From NCBI GenBank assembly GCA_009760855.2, contig WPIO01000009.1:5290501-5354500 (forward strand): a DNA stretch of 64,000 nucleotides, given 5' to 3'. A model generated the notes under the pieces. The model made no database searches. It worked only from the letters and a program-made list of their open reading frames with translations, and had not been told where the DNA came from. Origin of the DNA: Cristatella mucedo. Its lineage: Eukaryota; Bryozoa; Phylactolaemata; Cristatellidae. Numbering within the stretch: the first letter of the stretch is position 1; each line of letters begins with the position of its first letter. The position numbers and the translations under genes were made by a program. Of the stretch, positions 1 through 11,330 are shown in pieces.

Positions 1-900
1 TGACGCTGTATAAATCCAGCCGCTCAAGTCGTTCAGAGACATTCTCGTATTTCTAGCGCGCCTTGAAACCGCCGAAACCGCGAAAGATGGAGCGCCGCGC
101 AGCGCTCGAAAGCGCACGCAGCGCTCACTTCCGTCGATCCTATGGCCGCTCACTCACTTCCGTCGATCCTATGGCCGCTCACTCACTTCCGTCGATCTTA
201 TGGCTGCTCACTCACTTCCGTCGATCCTATGTCATGCGACGTAGCGCTTTGGCCTGCGGCGTCCGAACGCCCGTTTTTAACATTCGCGACCCGAATGAAG
301 TGCAGCGCTGGACGGTCGCACGTCCGGCATCCGGCGAGTACACCGCAAAGCCTCCAAGTCGATCCGCGGTGCTGAATGCTAGATGTTAGCGGCGAAGGCG
401 GCACGGGCAGAGCGACCGATGCCTGAGCGGCTTATTTCTAGCCCAAGTAGAGAGCTAATATCGCGCAAACCTCCCGTGGCAAACCGAAACGGAGACGCAG
501 CCGCTAAAGCGCGCCGGCGCAGACAGTTGAAGCTTGAAGGATTGGAGAACGGGGAGGGCGGCGGCGGCTGAATTTGAGAAGACAAGCGGTCGTCGTTTGG
601 CACTGGGTTGAGCGCTTTTTAAATTAATTTGCACTCTAGTCGTCACGGGGTTGAGGAAAAATGTAAAAGTAAAATCAGCTGTCACCGACGGTCTTGATCC
701 AAACCAGAGGGAGAAGCTGAAGATGTCAGAGCGGCGCACAGCGCACAGTGCGCACGGCGCATGCGCGCTCGCGCCGCTCTGACGCCGCTCAGCGTCGCGC
801 GAAAGCTTGCGCGCAGCTGCAGCCGCTCTTAGTCTAATTTCTGTTGCGATAGTTTCGCTATTACTTCATTACTCGTCCTTGTCCTGCAGCGTGCTCAGCG
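1..900. promoter_or_regulatory. CpG-rich segment, possible island edge
   Basis: The stretch is rich in CG dinucleotides compared with the AT-rich spacer after 1000. It includes four tandem 29-bp units (about 122-235). No coding exon could be supported. It may belong to a promoter of a gene left of the window. Confidence 0.3.
122..235 (+). repeat. 29-bp tandem repeat, about 4 copies
   Basis: The unit CACTTCCGTCGATCCTATGG plus nine more bases repeats with 29-bp spacing (ACTTCC at 127, 156 and onward). The last unit is slightly diverged. The frame stays open through it by chance. Confidence 0.85.
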
Positions 901-2180
901 CATTGAAATCTTTTGTGTCGCGGCATCGATGCGCTACGTTAATTTGATGTTAACCGCAGGCCGTACCCAGTAGCGCGGTTGCACTTGACCGCCGCGACCG
1001 CTGGCTACCCTCCTGTGGTAGGCGGTCCTTTAATGTCCGCTGCAAGCACGGTTCTCGCTTCCAAGGATCCCATGCCACCTTTTAAATAAAACCGTTTAAT
1101 AGGCTCCCAATTACTTACATTCGTGTTAACGTGTGGATCAGATGTCTTTTCACTCACCGCTACCCGAAGACTGACGCGTTTGCTGGATTATAACTCCCCT
1201 GCACGAATATAATTTGCGCGCTTACGCCTGCAGAAATTGTGAGACTTACTAATAGCTTCAATTGAGCATCTTCCTTTCCTGCGTTATTATTGAAATGGCT
1301 AGAAATATATATTTAGTTCTCTTAGGGCGCAACCATGACGCTGCTTATTAATGTTATTAGCAGCCACTCCGCTCAGCGCTCGATAGGGCCTCAAAGAAGT
1401 ACTCTGCGCAGCACGATATTTGATTGCAATGGATATTTGATCAGAGCTAGGCCATTCGCGAACGCAGGGCTCGTAATGGCGCTACACGTAGTCTCGTAGC
1501 CGACGCGTGACGACTACGTGTAGCGCCTGAACTTAGTACCGCGCTGGCTACTCGTAGGCGCTGCACCAATGCACGCAGGTACGCCGAAAGTACCAGGAAC
1601 ACGGCAACGGCAGGGAGCGATCGTACTTCAACATATCGACTCCACATCCAAAGTGCAGACAATTCTATTTGACCGCAGCGGACGGTTACAGGTGTTCAAT
1701 GGCGGTCACGACGTACACCAGCGCCTCTGTGGCTTAAAGCTCAAATCAGCTCAAACAAATGCCAACGCCGAGTCCGAAATCACACCTGTCTGCCTATTTC
1801 ACGGAGCCGGCTTTTATGCGGCCTCGGTCATAGGTTATGGCACAATCGCGAAAGATGAAGACCAACCGTAATCTGGCTGTTTTAGCTGGCACAGCCTTTT
1901 CAATGCGGCCACGACCCCCATCGCTCAGACGGCCAGTCGCGACCGGAGCATCACCTGGTGAGCGCTCCAGATCCGGAGGGAATATTCCGTTAGCTCTCTG
2001 CATCTGCTCTGCGTGAGGCGGAGCGCGGCCAAGCGCGGAGCCGCCGCGATGACGAAATATTAATAGAAGAGCTCTCGCGCCTCGTGCTCCTGTCGGGGCA
2101 CTGCGACTGCCACCGCGCCCTCAGCTGGGTCAACGGCGGTGACGTATCAGACTCCGTGCACGATAGAGAGTACATGTCGT
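901..2180. other. Spacer without recognised gene
   Basis: Mixed-composition DNA. Small open frames on both strands have no recognisable domain. A short stretch near 1307-1330 (ATATTTAGTTCTC then GGGCGC) resembles the tail of the SINE-like repeat at 57510-57545. Confidence 0.5.
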
Positions 2181-2182
2181 CG

Positions 2183-2280
2183 CGTGAAAATTGTGGAATT
2201 GACTTCCATGGTCTAGAACCTGCAGAGCAAAAGCTTTTGTCGCCGACGGTCTTCAGGCGTAGGAATCGAGCGGTATCAGT
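2183..2280 (-). mobile_element. LINE B fragment
   Basis: Matches the LINE B segment coding for the GDRS-x-SSAGPRLWNSLPQF region (compare 7310-7400 and 30150-30240), in minus orientation and truncated at both ends. Confidence 0.65.
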
Positions 2281-2529
2281 TTCGACAGCTTGATCGATAT
2301 AGTGCAGGAATGAAAATCTATAGAAATCTATATAAGAATCTAGCCGCTGTGTCGTTTTCCGATCGAGGCGAAATGCTTTCAGTATCCAGCCTTACGGCAG
2401 ACCGCGTGCACATCGTTTGGCACGCAAGGAAGTTGGCTCCACTTATAGTGAAACTAGTCAAATTCGACTGCGAAAGTAGTTTGGTGAGCCGTATTGGCTC
2501 ACTAGATAAGGCGGTTGCATTTCCCGACC

Positions 2530-2672
2530 TTGGCCCCGAGGTCGTGGCTTCGAATCATGCAGTGGGCGATCCTTTATCGCCACTTCAAGCGGTGGTGATC
2601 GTCATGAAGCCTCTTCTGTCGCTATACAAAAAGAGGCTGTTAAATCAGCTAGGATTTATTTTTTACCGGTAG
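2530..2672 (+). mobile_element. tRNA-derived SINE, partial
   Basis: Contains a B-box-like GCTTCGAATCATGCAGTGGG, then the shared body (GGTGGTGAT...CTCTTCTG) and the tail AAAGAGGCTGTTAAATCAGC seen in copies at 11165, 21405 and 23180. The 5' A-box part is diverged. Confidence 0.75.
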
Positions 2673-2714
2673 ATGGCGACTGGAGACACTCCGGCACCCG
2701 ATTTGTGCTAGAGT

Positions 2715-2850
2715 TGGAGTAATAATAATAATAATAATCATAACACATTTGTTATAGAACCCTCAGAAAACTCAATCTCTTTCTAGGCGCTTTACATTTG
2801 CTGTAAAGGAGGCGCGATCGAATGTTTAGCGGTAGTGTGCTCAATGGATA
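2715..2850 (-). mobile_element. LINE A 3' end
   Basis: (AAT)n followed by CTCAATCTCTTTCTAGGCGC and TTTACATTTGCTG. This is the minus-strand view of the LINE A 3' terminus with its ATT microsatellite tail. Confidence 0.8.
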
Positions 2851-3418
2851 ACAAGCGGAATAAGGTTAGAGGTAGTAAGCGTTCGTTATTAAATAAATCG
2901 CACGGTAGCATTTTTAGCGATTGTCGAGCGCCGGATGCAGAATCCCTTCGCTTACTCGAACAATTCGCGCGTAGTCACGACGGTCAACCGATCGCGCCGG
3001 CATGCCGCAAAGCGAAAGACTCGGCTCCCGCGCTAGAGCACGCCTCTCTGCAGCACATACTGCCCTGCATAAACGACGAGGCCTCTGCCGTCAGTCTGGA
3101 CAATCGCGACCAAAAACAGACTGGGCTCCCTGCCGCGTTTAGCGCCAGAGGCTATCCTACGAATCTGGCTAGCGGAGGCTACAGCCCCTAGCGCCTAAAC
3201 GGCAAGGTTTTGGACCATGTATTCATCACTTAGTAAAGACGCTGATGCGTGATCGGGCCGACAGCATGGACAGAAAAGAGCGTGCTTGTGTGTAGCGCCT
3301 AAGACAGAGTCGAGGTGGAAGTCCTCTTCTTTTGTCCCAGACCCAGACGGATTTCGGATGGGGCGCGGCTGACCTATACCGCCCTGAAGTTGCACCTGGG
3401 CAGGCGATCAAGTCGGGT

Positions 3419-3888
3419 GACAGAGACAGAGACAGAGACAGAGACAGAGACAGAGACAGAGACAGAGACAGAGACAGAGACAGAGACAGAGACAGAGACA
3501 GAGACAGAGACAGAGACAGAGACAGAGACAGAGACAGAGACAGAGACAGAGACAGAGACAGAGACAGAGACAGAGACAGAGACAGAGACAGAGACAGAGA
3601 CAGAGACAGAGACAGAGACAGAGACAGAGACAGAGAGAGACAGAGACAGAGACAGAGACAGAGACAGAGACAGAGACAGAGACAGAGACAGAGACAGAGA
3701 CAGAGACAGAGACAGAGACAGAGACAGAGACAGAGACAGAGACAGAGACAGAGACAGAGACAGAGACAGAGACAGAGACAGAGACAGAGACAGAGACAGA
3801 GACAGAGACAGAGACAGAGACAGAGACAGAGACAGAGACAGAGACAGAGACAGAGACAGAGACAGAGACAGAGACAGAGACAGAGAGA
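3419..3888 (+). repeat. (CAGAGA)n hexamer array, about 78 units
   Basis: A nearly perfect GACAGA array about 470 bp long. A single 4-bp irregularity near 3634 changes the reading register, so one frame switches from Thr-Glu to Arg-Asp repeats. Open frames across it are not genes. Confidence 0.97.
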
Positions 3889-3889
3889 G

Positions 3890-4690
3890 GGGCTCGCAGG
3901 TTGCCATTATTCCTTCCAGTAGTTCAAGTGGGGGGAGACAACGCGGCTATCGTCTTGGAGCTACATTAATTCACCGTTTGCACGGCGTAGGAGCGTCTTC
4001 CGGCTCTCTCCTTTATTTGCGGCTTTCGTTCTCATCCAGATTTGCTTATTCGCTGGTAAAGTTCAATGTAGCCTGGAAACTGTGAAAGTTGTTTGCTAAT
4101 CTGGTTGTAGATCTTATTTTAAATCCAGAAATAAGACGGAGCAAAAAAAACACCGAAGGGTCTAGTGAAAACTATACATATTTTGTCGCAAGCGCATGTA
4201 ATTCGCAACAAGCATCCGGTGATCGGAAGGGCTTTGAGGCGATGCGACAATGCGATGCACCAATTGAAGACGGCTTCTAGTTAATACTTGCGGCCTCGTT
4301 CATTTTCTTCTCTATTCCGACCCACGGAGACATGCGTCCGAGCCGCACATATTGTGAGCGTGACGTGTTAGGCTTCATGCATGGCGCGTTCTGCCAATTA
4401 GCGCCGTTTCGGCACCTGGTTGAAAACGTCTTGTATTGCTTTACGTGTGCCAAAGCGACCTCGTTTACAATTATGATAACAAGAATTTTCGTGTAACACC
4501 ATAAGGGAACTGCGTCGTTTTCAAGACACTTTATCGGTGTTGAAAATGAAGCGTGTTAGCTGGTCAGTGATAACGCTACCGCCGTCAGTAAGTACAAGCA
4601 CAGAAGGACAGCTCATAATGACCAAGCAAATTTTGCGAGGAACATTTGAGATTTAGTTGTCTTTTTAAATGTCCTCAAGTGAGGCGAGGT
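3890..4690. other. Spacer without recognised gene
   Basis: AT-leaning unique-looking sequence between the hexamer array and the CpG-rich island. I see no conserved coding or repeat structure. Confidence 0.5.
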
Positions 4691-5209
4691 CGTGCCCTCT
4701 CAGTGGGGAGTGTTTTTTCGAGCCGCTGCGAGCCATGAAACCGCAAGTAACGATTTATTAAAGGCGCACCATGGCGGCGGCTCGAGTCAGACGAGCACGA
4801 AGCGACACGGCGCGACGACCGAGTATCGAGTACGAGTTACTTCGGGCAGCTATACACGAGCAAGAGAATGGAGGAGTGTCTTGTCTGGTATCTATGGCAA
4901 CGGAGGCTCGAAGAAGTCGATACGCTGCCCTTGACGACGGGGAGCCAGCTGGCAGGCAGTTCAGCGTCTGAATGGCTGCTCGACGTGACAGTTGCGACAT
5001 TCTGTCTGACAGACGCTCTAGGCTGCAGAATTTTGCAGCGTCTGTAAGCGTCTTTGCGGATGAGCCGGAAGTTTCAACTGACTCATCTTCCGTCGAGCGG
5101 TCTCCGCCCGAGGCGCGCAGCCTTCCAGGCAACTCCGGCAACCGCGCGCGCGTCGCCGCCAAAGAGCGAAGTCGCGGCGGACGCTTGCGGCCACGCGAAA
5201 CGCGAGCAG

Positions 5210-5264
5210 GAACGCAAGACGCGACGCGGCTGGCGGAGCGCCAGCCGCGTCGCGTCCTGCGTTC
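5210..5264. repeat. GC-rich inverted repeat, 26-bp arms
   Basis: Arms 5210-5235 and 5239-5264 are reverse complements with one mismatch and a 3-base loop (GAG). They include GACGCGACGCGGCTGGCG. Confidence 0.9.
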
Positions 5265-5574
5265 GCTAGACCGTCGGATGCGATTTCGCCTTTCGACGAG
5301 CGGCCGTGTTTACTTCGCTCTCTCGGTCCCCTCGATTCGCCGACTTTCGGGCGCCAGTTGGCGGCGAAAGATGCTGCGCGCGCTCGCCACCATTGTCCGC
5401 GCGCGCCGCGCGCCTCAGCCGACGTCCGCGCGCGCGAGCGCTCTCTCTACGGGTCCGAATTCAGGAGAGGCTTAGGATAGAGTGAGAAGACGCGAGTGCC
5501 TTTTAGCCGCTATTCCTTTGTTCGCGCAGCTCGCGGCGAAATGAGCATTCAGCAGAATGCATTCAGGGGAAGTT

Positions 5575-5618
<44 letters not shown>
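5575..5618 (+). repeat. (CGG)n trinucleotide repeat
   Basis: About 14-15 uninterrupted CGG units inside the CpG island. Such tracts often lie in 5' UTRs, which is weak support for a nearby transcription start. Confidence 0.95.
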
Positions 5619-6357
5619 TCGACCGGGCACTCGAGACGACCACGCTTCGCGTCTGTTTGCTCGCCATTGCGTTTCGCGTGAAAAGCCGCCACTCGGCGGA
5701 ATTGTAGATCCCCGACCCGCGGGACCCGCGCGCACGCGCTCTCACGAAAGTGTCGCGCGCGCGCGCGAAGCTTCTGCCAGCGGCGCGGGCGCTCGCGCGT
5801 GCGGCCTGAGCGACGGCGGCGGCGCCACGTGGTGGGCCACGTCGCTAGAGATGGCGCCGAGTGCGCGCAAGAGTTAGCCGCGGTGAGGGGCAGCTGCACC
5901 TCTCGGCCGACGGCGACGTGTCGGTGCGTGCGATATTAAAAAACAGTCGGCACGTCGCATCCACCGCATGCCCGGCGCGCCTACCGCCGCCAACCGGCGG
6001 TCGCCTGTCGCCGCGCCCCGCCAGCCGCCGGGACGAGCGGTTTCGAAGTCGGCGACACGACGTGGCTTTAGGGTTCGCGCGCTCGTTCGGACAGCGCCCA
6101 ACCCAAAGGCAGCGCTGGCGAGTCGCTCAGTTGGCGAAACGCGGAGGCAGCTCGTCGAGCGGCCGTCGCAGCCAGATCGGCTGCCAGCCACTGACCGGAA
6201 GCAGCCCGGCTTTGAGTGCGCCGCAGACAGCTTCTCCGCTGTATTATGGGCTTACTCAGCGTAGCTGCATAGGAATGCAAAATGAGCGTCGCATAAAAAT
6301 ATATTATTTAATATAGCAAAAATCCGCGGCATGTATAAAATGTGCTTCTTAATACGT

Positions 6358-8118
6358 AATAATATTAATAACAATGCACTTGATAAGGCGCCCTCAGATA
6401 ACTCAATCTCTTTCTAGGCGCTTTACATTTGCTGCAAAGGCAAATGCAATTGAATTGTGAGTAATATCATGCTTGATAAACAAACAAAATGAATAACATG
6501 GTTAGGGTGACATGCACAGGGTCAGCATGCAAGTGTGGTTCGTGGCAGCATGCACATTGTCAGCACGCATAAGCATATCAAGGACGAATCGCAGGGACCC
6601 ACTAAATGCTGTCCTAAATAGGTGTGTTTTTAAGTTGTTTTTAAATGTGGTCAAGTATGGGGATGTTCTGACGCAGGTCGGGAGGGAGTTCCAGGCTTTG
6701 GGAGCATACGAACTAAATGCACGGTCTCCAAAGGATTTAAGGTTCGTACGAGGTATTTGTAGACTGTTGGATTCCGAAAAGCGGTTGGTACGATGCTTGG
6801 CCTGGTGGGGAAGTAGATCTGATAGGTAGGCTGGAGCCAAAGAATGAAGTGACATAAAAAAGAGTGACAAAACCTTGAACTCGATCCGTTGCTTGACTGG
6901 TAGCCAGTGCAGGTCGGCGAGAATTGGCTTGATGTGGCAACTGCAAAGCTCATGACAGAGGATCCTAGCTGCGGAGTTTTGCACCGGCTGTAATCGCCTG
7001 ATTGCACGTGCGGTAGGCCGGCTAGCACTGAGTTACATGTATCTCCGTCAGTAACTCCACAAAGTCATAAAGACCATGTGGGTGTTACGCAGGAGAGTTT
7101 TGTATAGCGCACTCACAGCCTAAGCGACTTTCGGTACGCATTCGGTAGCCAACAGACTTCGTCTCATGCAACAAAGAGAAAGTGGGAAGCATAGCAGAGT
7201 TAGGAGAGCAGTTGAGGTAGTGAGTAGCATGGAAGTAGCAGTTCAGGACCGCTGAAAAAGATGAGCCATAGTCGGCAGTTGGAGAGTAGATGCCGTTGCG
7301 TAAGAATTGTGGAAGCGAGTTCCACAGTCTAGGACCTGCAGAGCTCAAGCTTCTGTCGCCAACTGTCTTTAAGCGGAGGAATGGGACAGCTAATTTATTG
7401 TCCACACAGGACCTGAGGGCGCGAACAGGCTAAAACTGATGCAGCAGTTCAGCTAGGTATGTAGGAGCCAAGCCGTGGCGGGCCTTGTGGGTCAGCGTTA
7501 CAGATTTTAAGGCAGGATGTCACGAATGCATGGACCAACTTAGACATGCTATGCTTATCTTAACATCCCGAATTTTATCAATATGGTGTATCTGAAAGTA
7601 GACAGACTTGGCTGTGGATCTGACATGGTCGTCCAACGAGAGGTCACTCTGGAACATGACACCTAGATTTCGAATTGATTCAACAGGAATAATGGTGGCA
7701 GAGCCAATTTTGAGCGTCAGTCTTTCCAATTTCTGAATTCCACTGGGTTTGCCCATAACTAGTAAGTTGGTTTTATCATCGTTTAGTTTTAGAAAATTTG
7801 CTGCCATCTATGTGCGGATGTCATCAATACATGCAGCAAGTGAGTTGAGAGAATTCGAGGTGCTCGAGGGCTGGGGGATTAAAGCAAAGGTACAACTGAG
7901 TGTCATCCACATAGAAGTGAAAGCCTAGATTGTGCTTGGCAATCACATCAGGAAGAGAGAGAGAGAGTAGTAACCGTGAAAAGAACCGGACCTAGCACGG
8001 AGCCCTGAGGTACCACATATTTCAGTGGTACTTCAGATGATCTTTTTCCGTTTACATCAATACTCTGGAGTCTCGCGAACCTGAGCCATTGCAGTGCAGT
8101 GCCAGTGATGCCCAGGCG
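6358..8118 (-). mobile_element. LINE A copy (RT C-terminal part to 3' end), interrupted
   Basis: The minus strand encodes decayed pieces of the LINE A reverse transcriptase and its C-terminal region: [65 protein letters not shown]. It ends at the 3' signature and short ATT-type tail near 6358. A LINE B copy splits it at about 7037-7497. A GA-rich slip lies near 7955. It is 5' truncated near 8118. Confidence 0.88.
7037..7497 (-). mobile_element. LINE B 3' fragment inserted in LINE A
   Basis: The minus strand encodes VDNKLAVPFLRLKTVGDRSL, SSAGPRLWNSLPQFLRN and SVGYRMRTESRLGCECAIQN before a stop, then a short 3' UTR. LINE A sequence is on both sides. GTTAC occurs at 7032-7036 and 7497-7501, a candidate 5-bp target duplication. 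Confidence 0.85.
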
Positions 8119-8147
8119 ACGAGACGAGAGGAGCTCTGGAAGAACTA

Positions 8148-8187
<40 letters not shown>

Positions 8188-8272
8188 ACATTTATTTATT
8201 TATATATATATATATATGTATACATTTATATTTATTTATTTATATATATATATTTCTCTCTCTATATATATA
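8148..8272 (+). repeat. (TA)n-rich array with TTTAT interruptions
   Basis: TA runs separated by two GTATACATTTAT-type interruptions. This is a compound microsatellite leading straight into the CT-rich minisatellite. Confidence 0.95.
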
Positions 8273-8605
8273 GGAGCGCTCGCTCTCTCGCTCCTCTCCC
8301 TCTCTCTCTCTCGCTCCTCTCTCGTGCTCCTCTCTCTCGCGCTCCTCTCTCTCGCTCTCCTCTCTCTCACGCTCCTCTCTCTCACGCTCCTCTCTCTCGC
8401 GCTCCTCGCTCGCTCTCTCGCTCCTCTCCCTCTCTCTCTCGCTCCTCTCTCGCGCTCCTCTCCCTCGCTCTCCTCTCTCTCGCTCTCCTCTCTCTCACGC
8501 TCCTCTCTCTCACGCTCCTCTCTCTCGCGCTCCTCGCTCGCTCTCTCGCTCCTCTCCCTCTCTCTCTCGCTCCTCTCTCGCGCTCCTCTCTCGCGCTCCT
8601 CTTTC
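8273..8605 (+). repeat. CT-rich minisatellite (CGCTCCTCTCTCT-like units)
   Basis: Variants of a 13-16 bp unit. A block of about 60 bp at 8401 recurs at 8531, showing a higher-order 130-bp duplication. The Leu/Ser/Arg-rich frames here are not genes. Confidence 0.93.
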
Positions 8606-9480
8606 AGTCGCTTTGAGACAGACGAGCTGCTCTCGTGCTCTTCATCCGTCTTTCAAATGTCGGGTCTCCGCGCGAGCGCGCACGCACAGGCATCGACCGA
8701 TCGCTGAAAGCTCGGCCGCCAATTACGCGGCGGCGGCTCTCTTTGCCTGCATCGAGCCTGCGAGTGCATAGATCGAGCCTTTGGGCTCGCGCCGCGAGCA
8801 ATCTGGTCATCGATCAGTCGCTCGGCCGTGCGAGCCGCTGCGCTCGAACAATGGGAACGATTTCGTGCGGTGGCTGCGCTCAACGAGGCGCCGCTGAGCT
8901 TGTTTGGCATTTTAATAGTGCACGTGAAGCAAATGCGGCCGGCGCACGCCTGAGCGCATCGCGCTCGACCGCGCCGGCCGCCGCCGCTCGGCTCGACGCG
9001 CGAAGGAACGCGGAGCAGCGAGCGCCCCAGCGACCGAGGCGGGAAGGCGAGCGAGTGGGCGGGAGCTCTGGCGGGCAATCGAGATGCGGCCAGTTTTTGC
9101 TGCAACGGCTGCCCAGCAGTTGCAGCGTTGGCGCTCCGTTGATCGGAAAGACGCTCGTAGGGCTGGCGGGAGGGGTCGCGCTAGCGACGCGCGACACGGA
9201 CGCCTCGTTGCCAGCGCTCTTTTGACGCCAGATCTTCTGAGACGGCTTGACTGGCCGATGGCTTGCAGCATGCTGCCTCATCTCGTCGAAGCAGCCGCCG
9301 CCGAGCGGCCGCAGAGCGGCCAGCGAGCGGTAGCGGCCCTTGGGCGGCTGCAGCGGCTACAGAGCGGTTACAGAGCGACTACAGAGCGACTACAGAGCGA
9401 CTACAGTGTGGCCAGCTGTTGCTGTGCGTTCGAATGTTCAGAGCCCGATTTCGTCTGCTGGAGGACTTAAGAAGTCGTAA
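8606..9480. promoter_or_regulatory. CpG island
   Basis: CG-dense sequence with several Ala/Arg-rich open frames on both strands that lack any domain. It ends in an 11-bp tandem repeat (TACAGAGCGAC, about 4 units, 9358-9404). Candidate promoter region; no exon assigned. Confidence 0.4.
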
Positions 9481-10255
9481 GAACTCTTAAGAGCCATGCA
9501 AAGAATTGAGTTTAGTGCATCGACAATATTTGGTCTAGAGACTAATGCGGTTATCAGCCTATTCATAGACGAATGATAAATGGTATCTTAAACACAAGAT
9601 AACGAATAATTAGGACACTGGAGTGGATGATGCTCCGTCCAGCCACTCCAGAGCTTTGTAGGTTTTACTGACTTACACGCACCAACTGCAAGTTTCCACG
9701 AACTGCACGACTGTGCGTTGAGTTGGGTTGTGCGCTGAGTGATGTCACCTGATACTTACTAGCCCTTAATCCGGAGAGCGATAAGGAAAAGGTAAGCCTC
9801 GCCTTCATTCAATCCCCGAGCTGACACACTTGGCTGCCCGCTTGAAGTCCGTCGACGCATTCACGCGCCGCTCGTAGCGGTGCTGGTCCTTGCAGAGGCA
9901 ATCCGAATAATGCTGGAGCTCTTGAAGCGTGAGGCAGGGCTAACGAGTCGCATATGCTGCCTCAACGTACGTGTAGATGTGCCTCGCGGAAGAAGAGTAC
10001 GGCTGCGAAAACGATATGTCCTCGCATACCTTAACATAGCAAGTCCACCATCTTAGCGTAGAATAGTCTATTTGACCACCATAGAAGGCGACATCTGTAA
10101 AGCTCTGTCTTATGTGCCTGCAGCCGTTGTAGTTAGCACGAACACCTCGTCTGCGGCCAATAGTTAAGCAATGGCACAGCTCGGCGTCCTGCCACTAATG
10201 TACGGGATGTTACCCGGCGAAGCTATATTCCCTGACTTAGGAGGTTTCTCCAACG
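9480..10255. other. Spacer without recognised gene
   Basis: No conserved coding, repeat or RNA structure recognised. Confidence 0.5.
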
Positions 10256-10259
10256 CCGG

Positions 10260-10411
<152 letters not shown>

Positions 10412-10412
10412 A

Positions 10413-10490
10413 TAAAATCGATTTCAAGATCTTCGGTCTGGCTCATATATAGATATATGAGCCAGACCGAAGATCTTGAAATCGATTTTA
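10413..10490. repeat. Perfect palindrome, 38-bp arms
   Basis: Arms 10413-10450 and 10453-10490 are exact reverse complements with a 2-base centre (AG). It starts one base after the TA palindrome and shares the GGCTCATATA / ATATGAGCC motif type. Confidence 0.97.
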
Positions 10491-10702
10491 TGCTTGATAA
10501 GGAGCCAATAAAGCAGCGAACAAGTGCTGTGATTTGAATGCTAAGCATCTGATGACAGGCCAAGTGAGCTGCTGAGTGATGCATCACGTGAGCAGACCAT
10601 TAATTATGGGCACTGCCGGGAGTCGTGAATAAAGGGAACTACGATAATTAAGATCCGATGTCACAAACGCCGAAGTACTTGGGCTTCCGTACCCATATCT
10701 AC

Positions 10703-11116
10703 GTAGTTTCAGCCTGTTCGCGCCCTCAGGTCCTGTGTGGACAATAAATTAGCTGTCCCATTCCTCCGCTTAAAGACGGTTGGCGACAGAAGCTTGAGCT
10801 CTGCAGGTCCTAGACTGTGGAACTCACTTCCACAATTCTTGCGCAACGACATCTACTCTCCAACTGCCGACTATGGCACATCCTTTTCAGCGGTCCTGAG
10901 CTGCTACTTCTATGCTACTCACTACCTCAACTGCTCTCCTAACTCTGCTATGCTTCCCACTTTCTCTTTGTTGCGAGAGACGAAGTCTGTTGGCTACCGA
11001 ATGCGTACCGAAAGCCACTTAGGCTGTGAGTTCGCTGTACAAAACTCTCCTGCGTAACAGCCACGTGGTCTTTATGACTTTGTGGAGTTACAGACGGAGA
11101 TACATTACACTACGTA
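10703..11116 (+). mobile_element. LINE B 3' fragment
   Basis: Encodes FQPVRALRSCVDNKLAVPFL, KTVGDRSLSSAGPRLWNSLP and SVGYRMRTES-x-LGCE, ending at a stop and the tail GAGATACATTACACTACGTA. 5' truncated; the frame is intact over the 106 codons retained. Confidence 0.88.
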
Positions 11117-11164
11117 AATAAGTAAATACAGAAAATAAATTTCTATAGCACCTCAAGAGCCGTG

Positions 11165-11330
11165 ATTACCAAGCAGATAAAATGCACGCTCTTCATGACC
11201 GAGATCGTGGGTTCGAATCCTGCAGTGGGCGATCCATTATTGCCAACTGAAAGTGGTGGTGATAGCCGTTCAGACTCTTCTGCCGCTAATAAAATGAGGT
11301 TGTGCAATCAGCTAATATTTTTTAAATATC
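11165..11330 (+). mobile_element. tRNA-derived SINE
   Basis: B-box GGGTTCGAATCC at 11209-11220. Upstream GATAAAATGCACGCTC is in the A-box region. Downstream are the shared body and the tail AATGAGGTTGTGCAATCAGC. Confidence 0.85.

Larger units (their letters stand above)
4690..6260. promoter_or_regulatory. CpG island
   Basis: Very dense CG dinucleotides and GCGCGC runs over about 1.5 kb, with a (CGG)n tract and a GC-rich hairpin. Long open frames on both strands reflect GC content and have no domain. It could be the promoter and first-exon region of a gene, possibly the missing 5' end of the glucuronyltransferase 22 kb downstream, but I find no anchor-coding exon with a donor here. Confidence 0.45.

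Noticed and set aside
3315-4085. 256-codon Thr-Glu/Arg-Asp repeat frame
   Set aside because: Translation of the CAGAGA array, no conserved flanks.
4972-5475. 167-codon frame in the CpG island
   Set aside because: Arg/Ser/Ala composition follows GC content, overlapping frames are open on both strands, no domain.
8635-9225. 196-codon frame in the second CpG island
   Set aside because: Same reason: both strands open, no recognised motif.
11165-11330. Possible tRNA gene
   Set aside because: Only the A- and B-box half is present and many similar copies with the same non-tRNA body exist, so it is a SINE.
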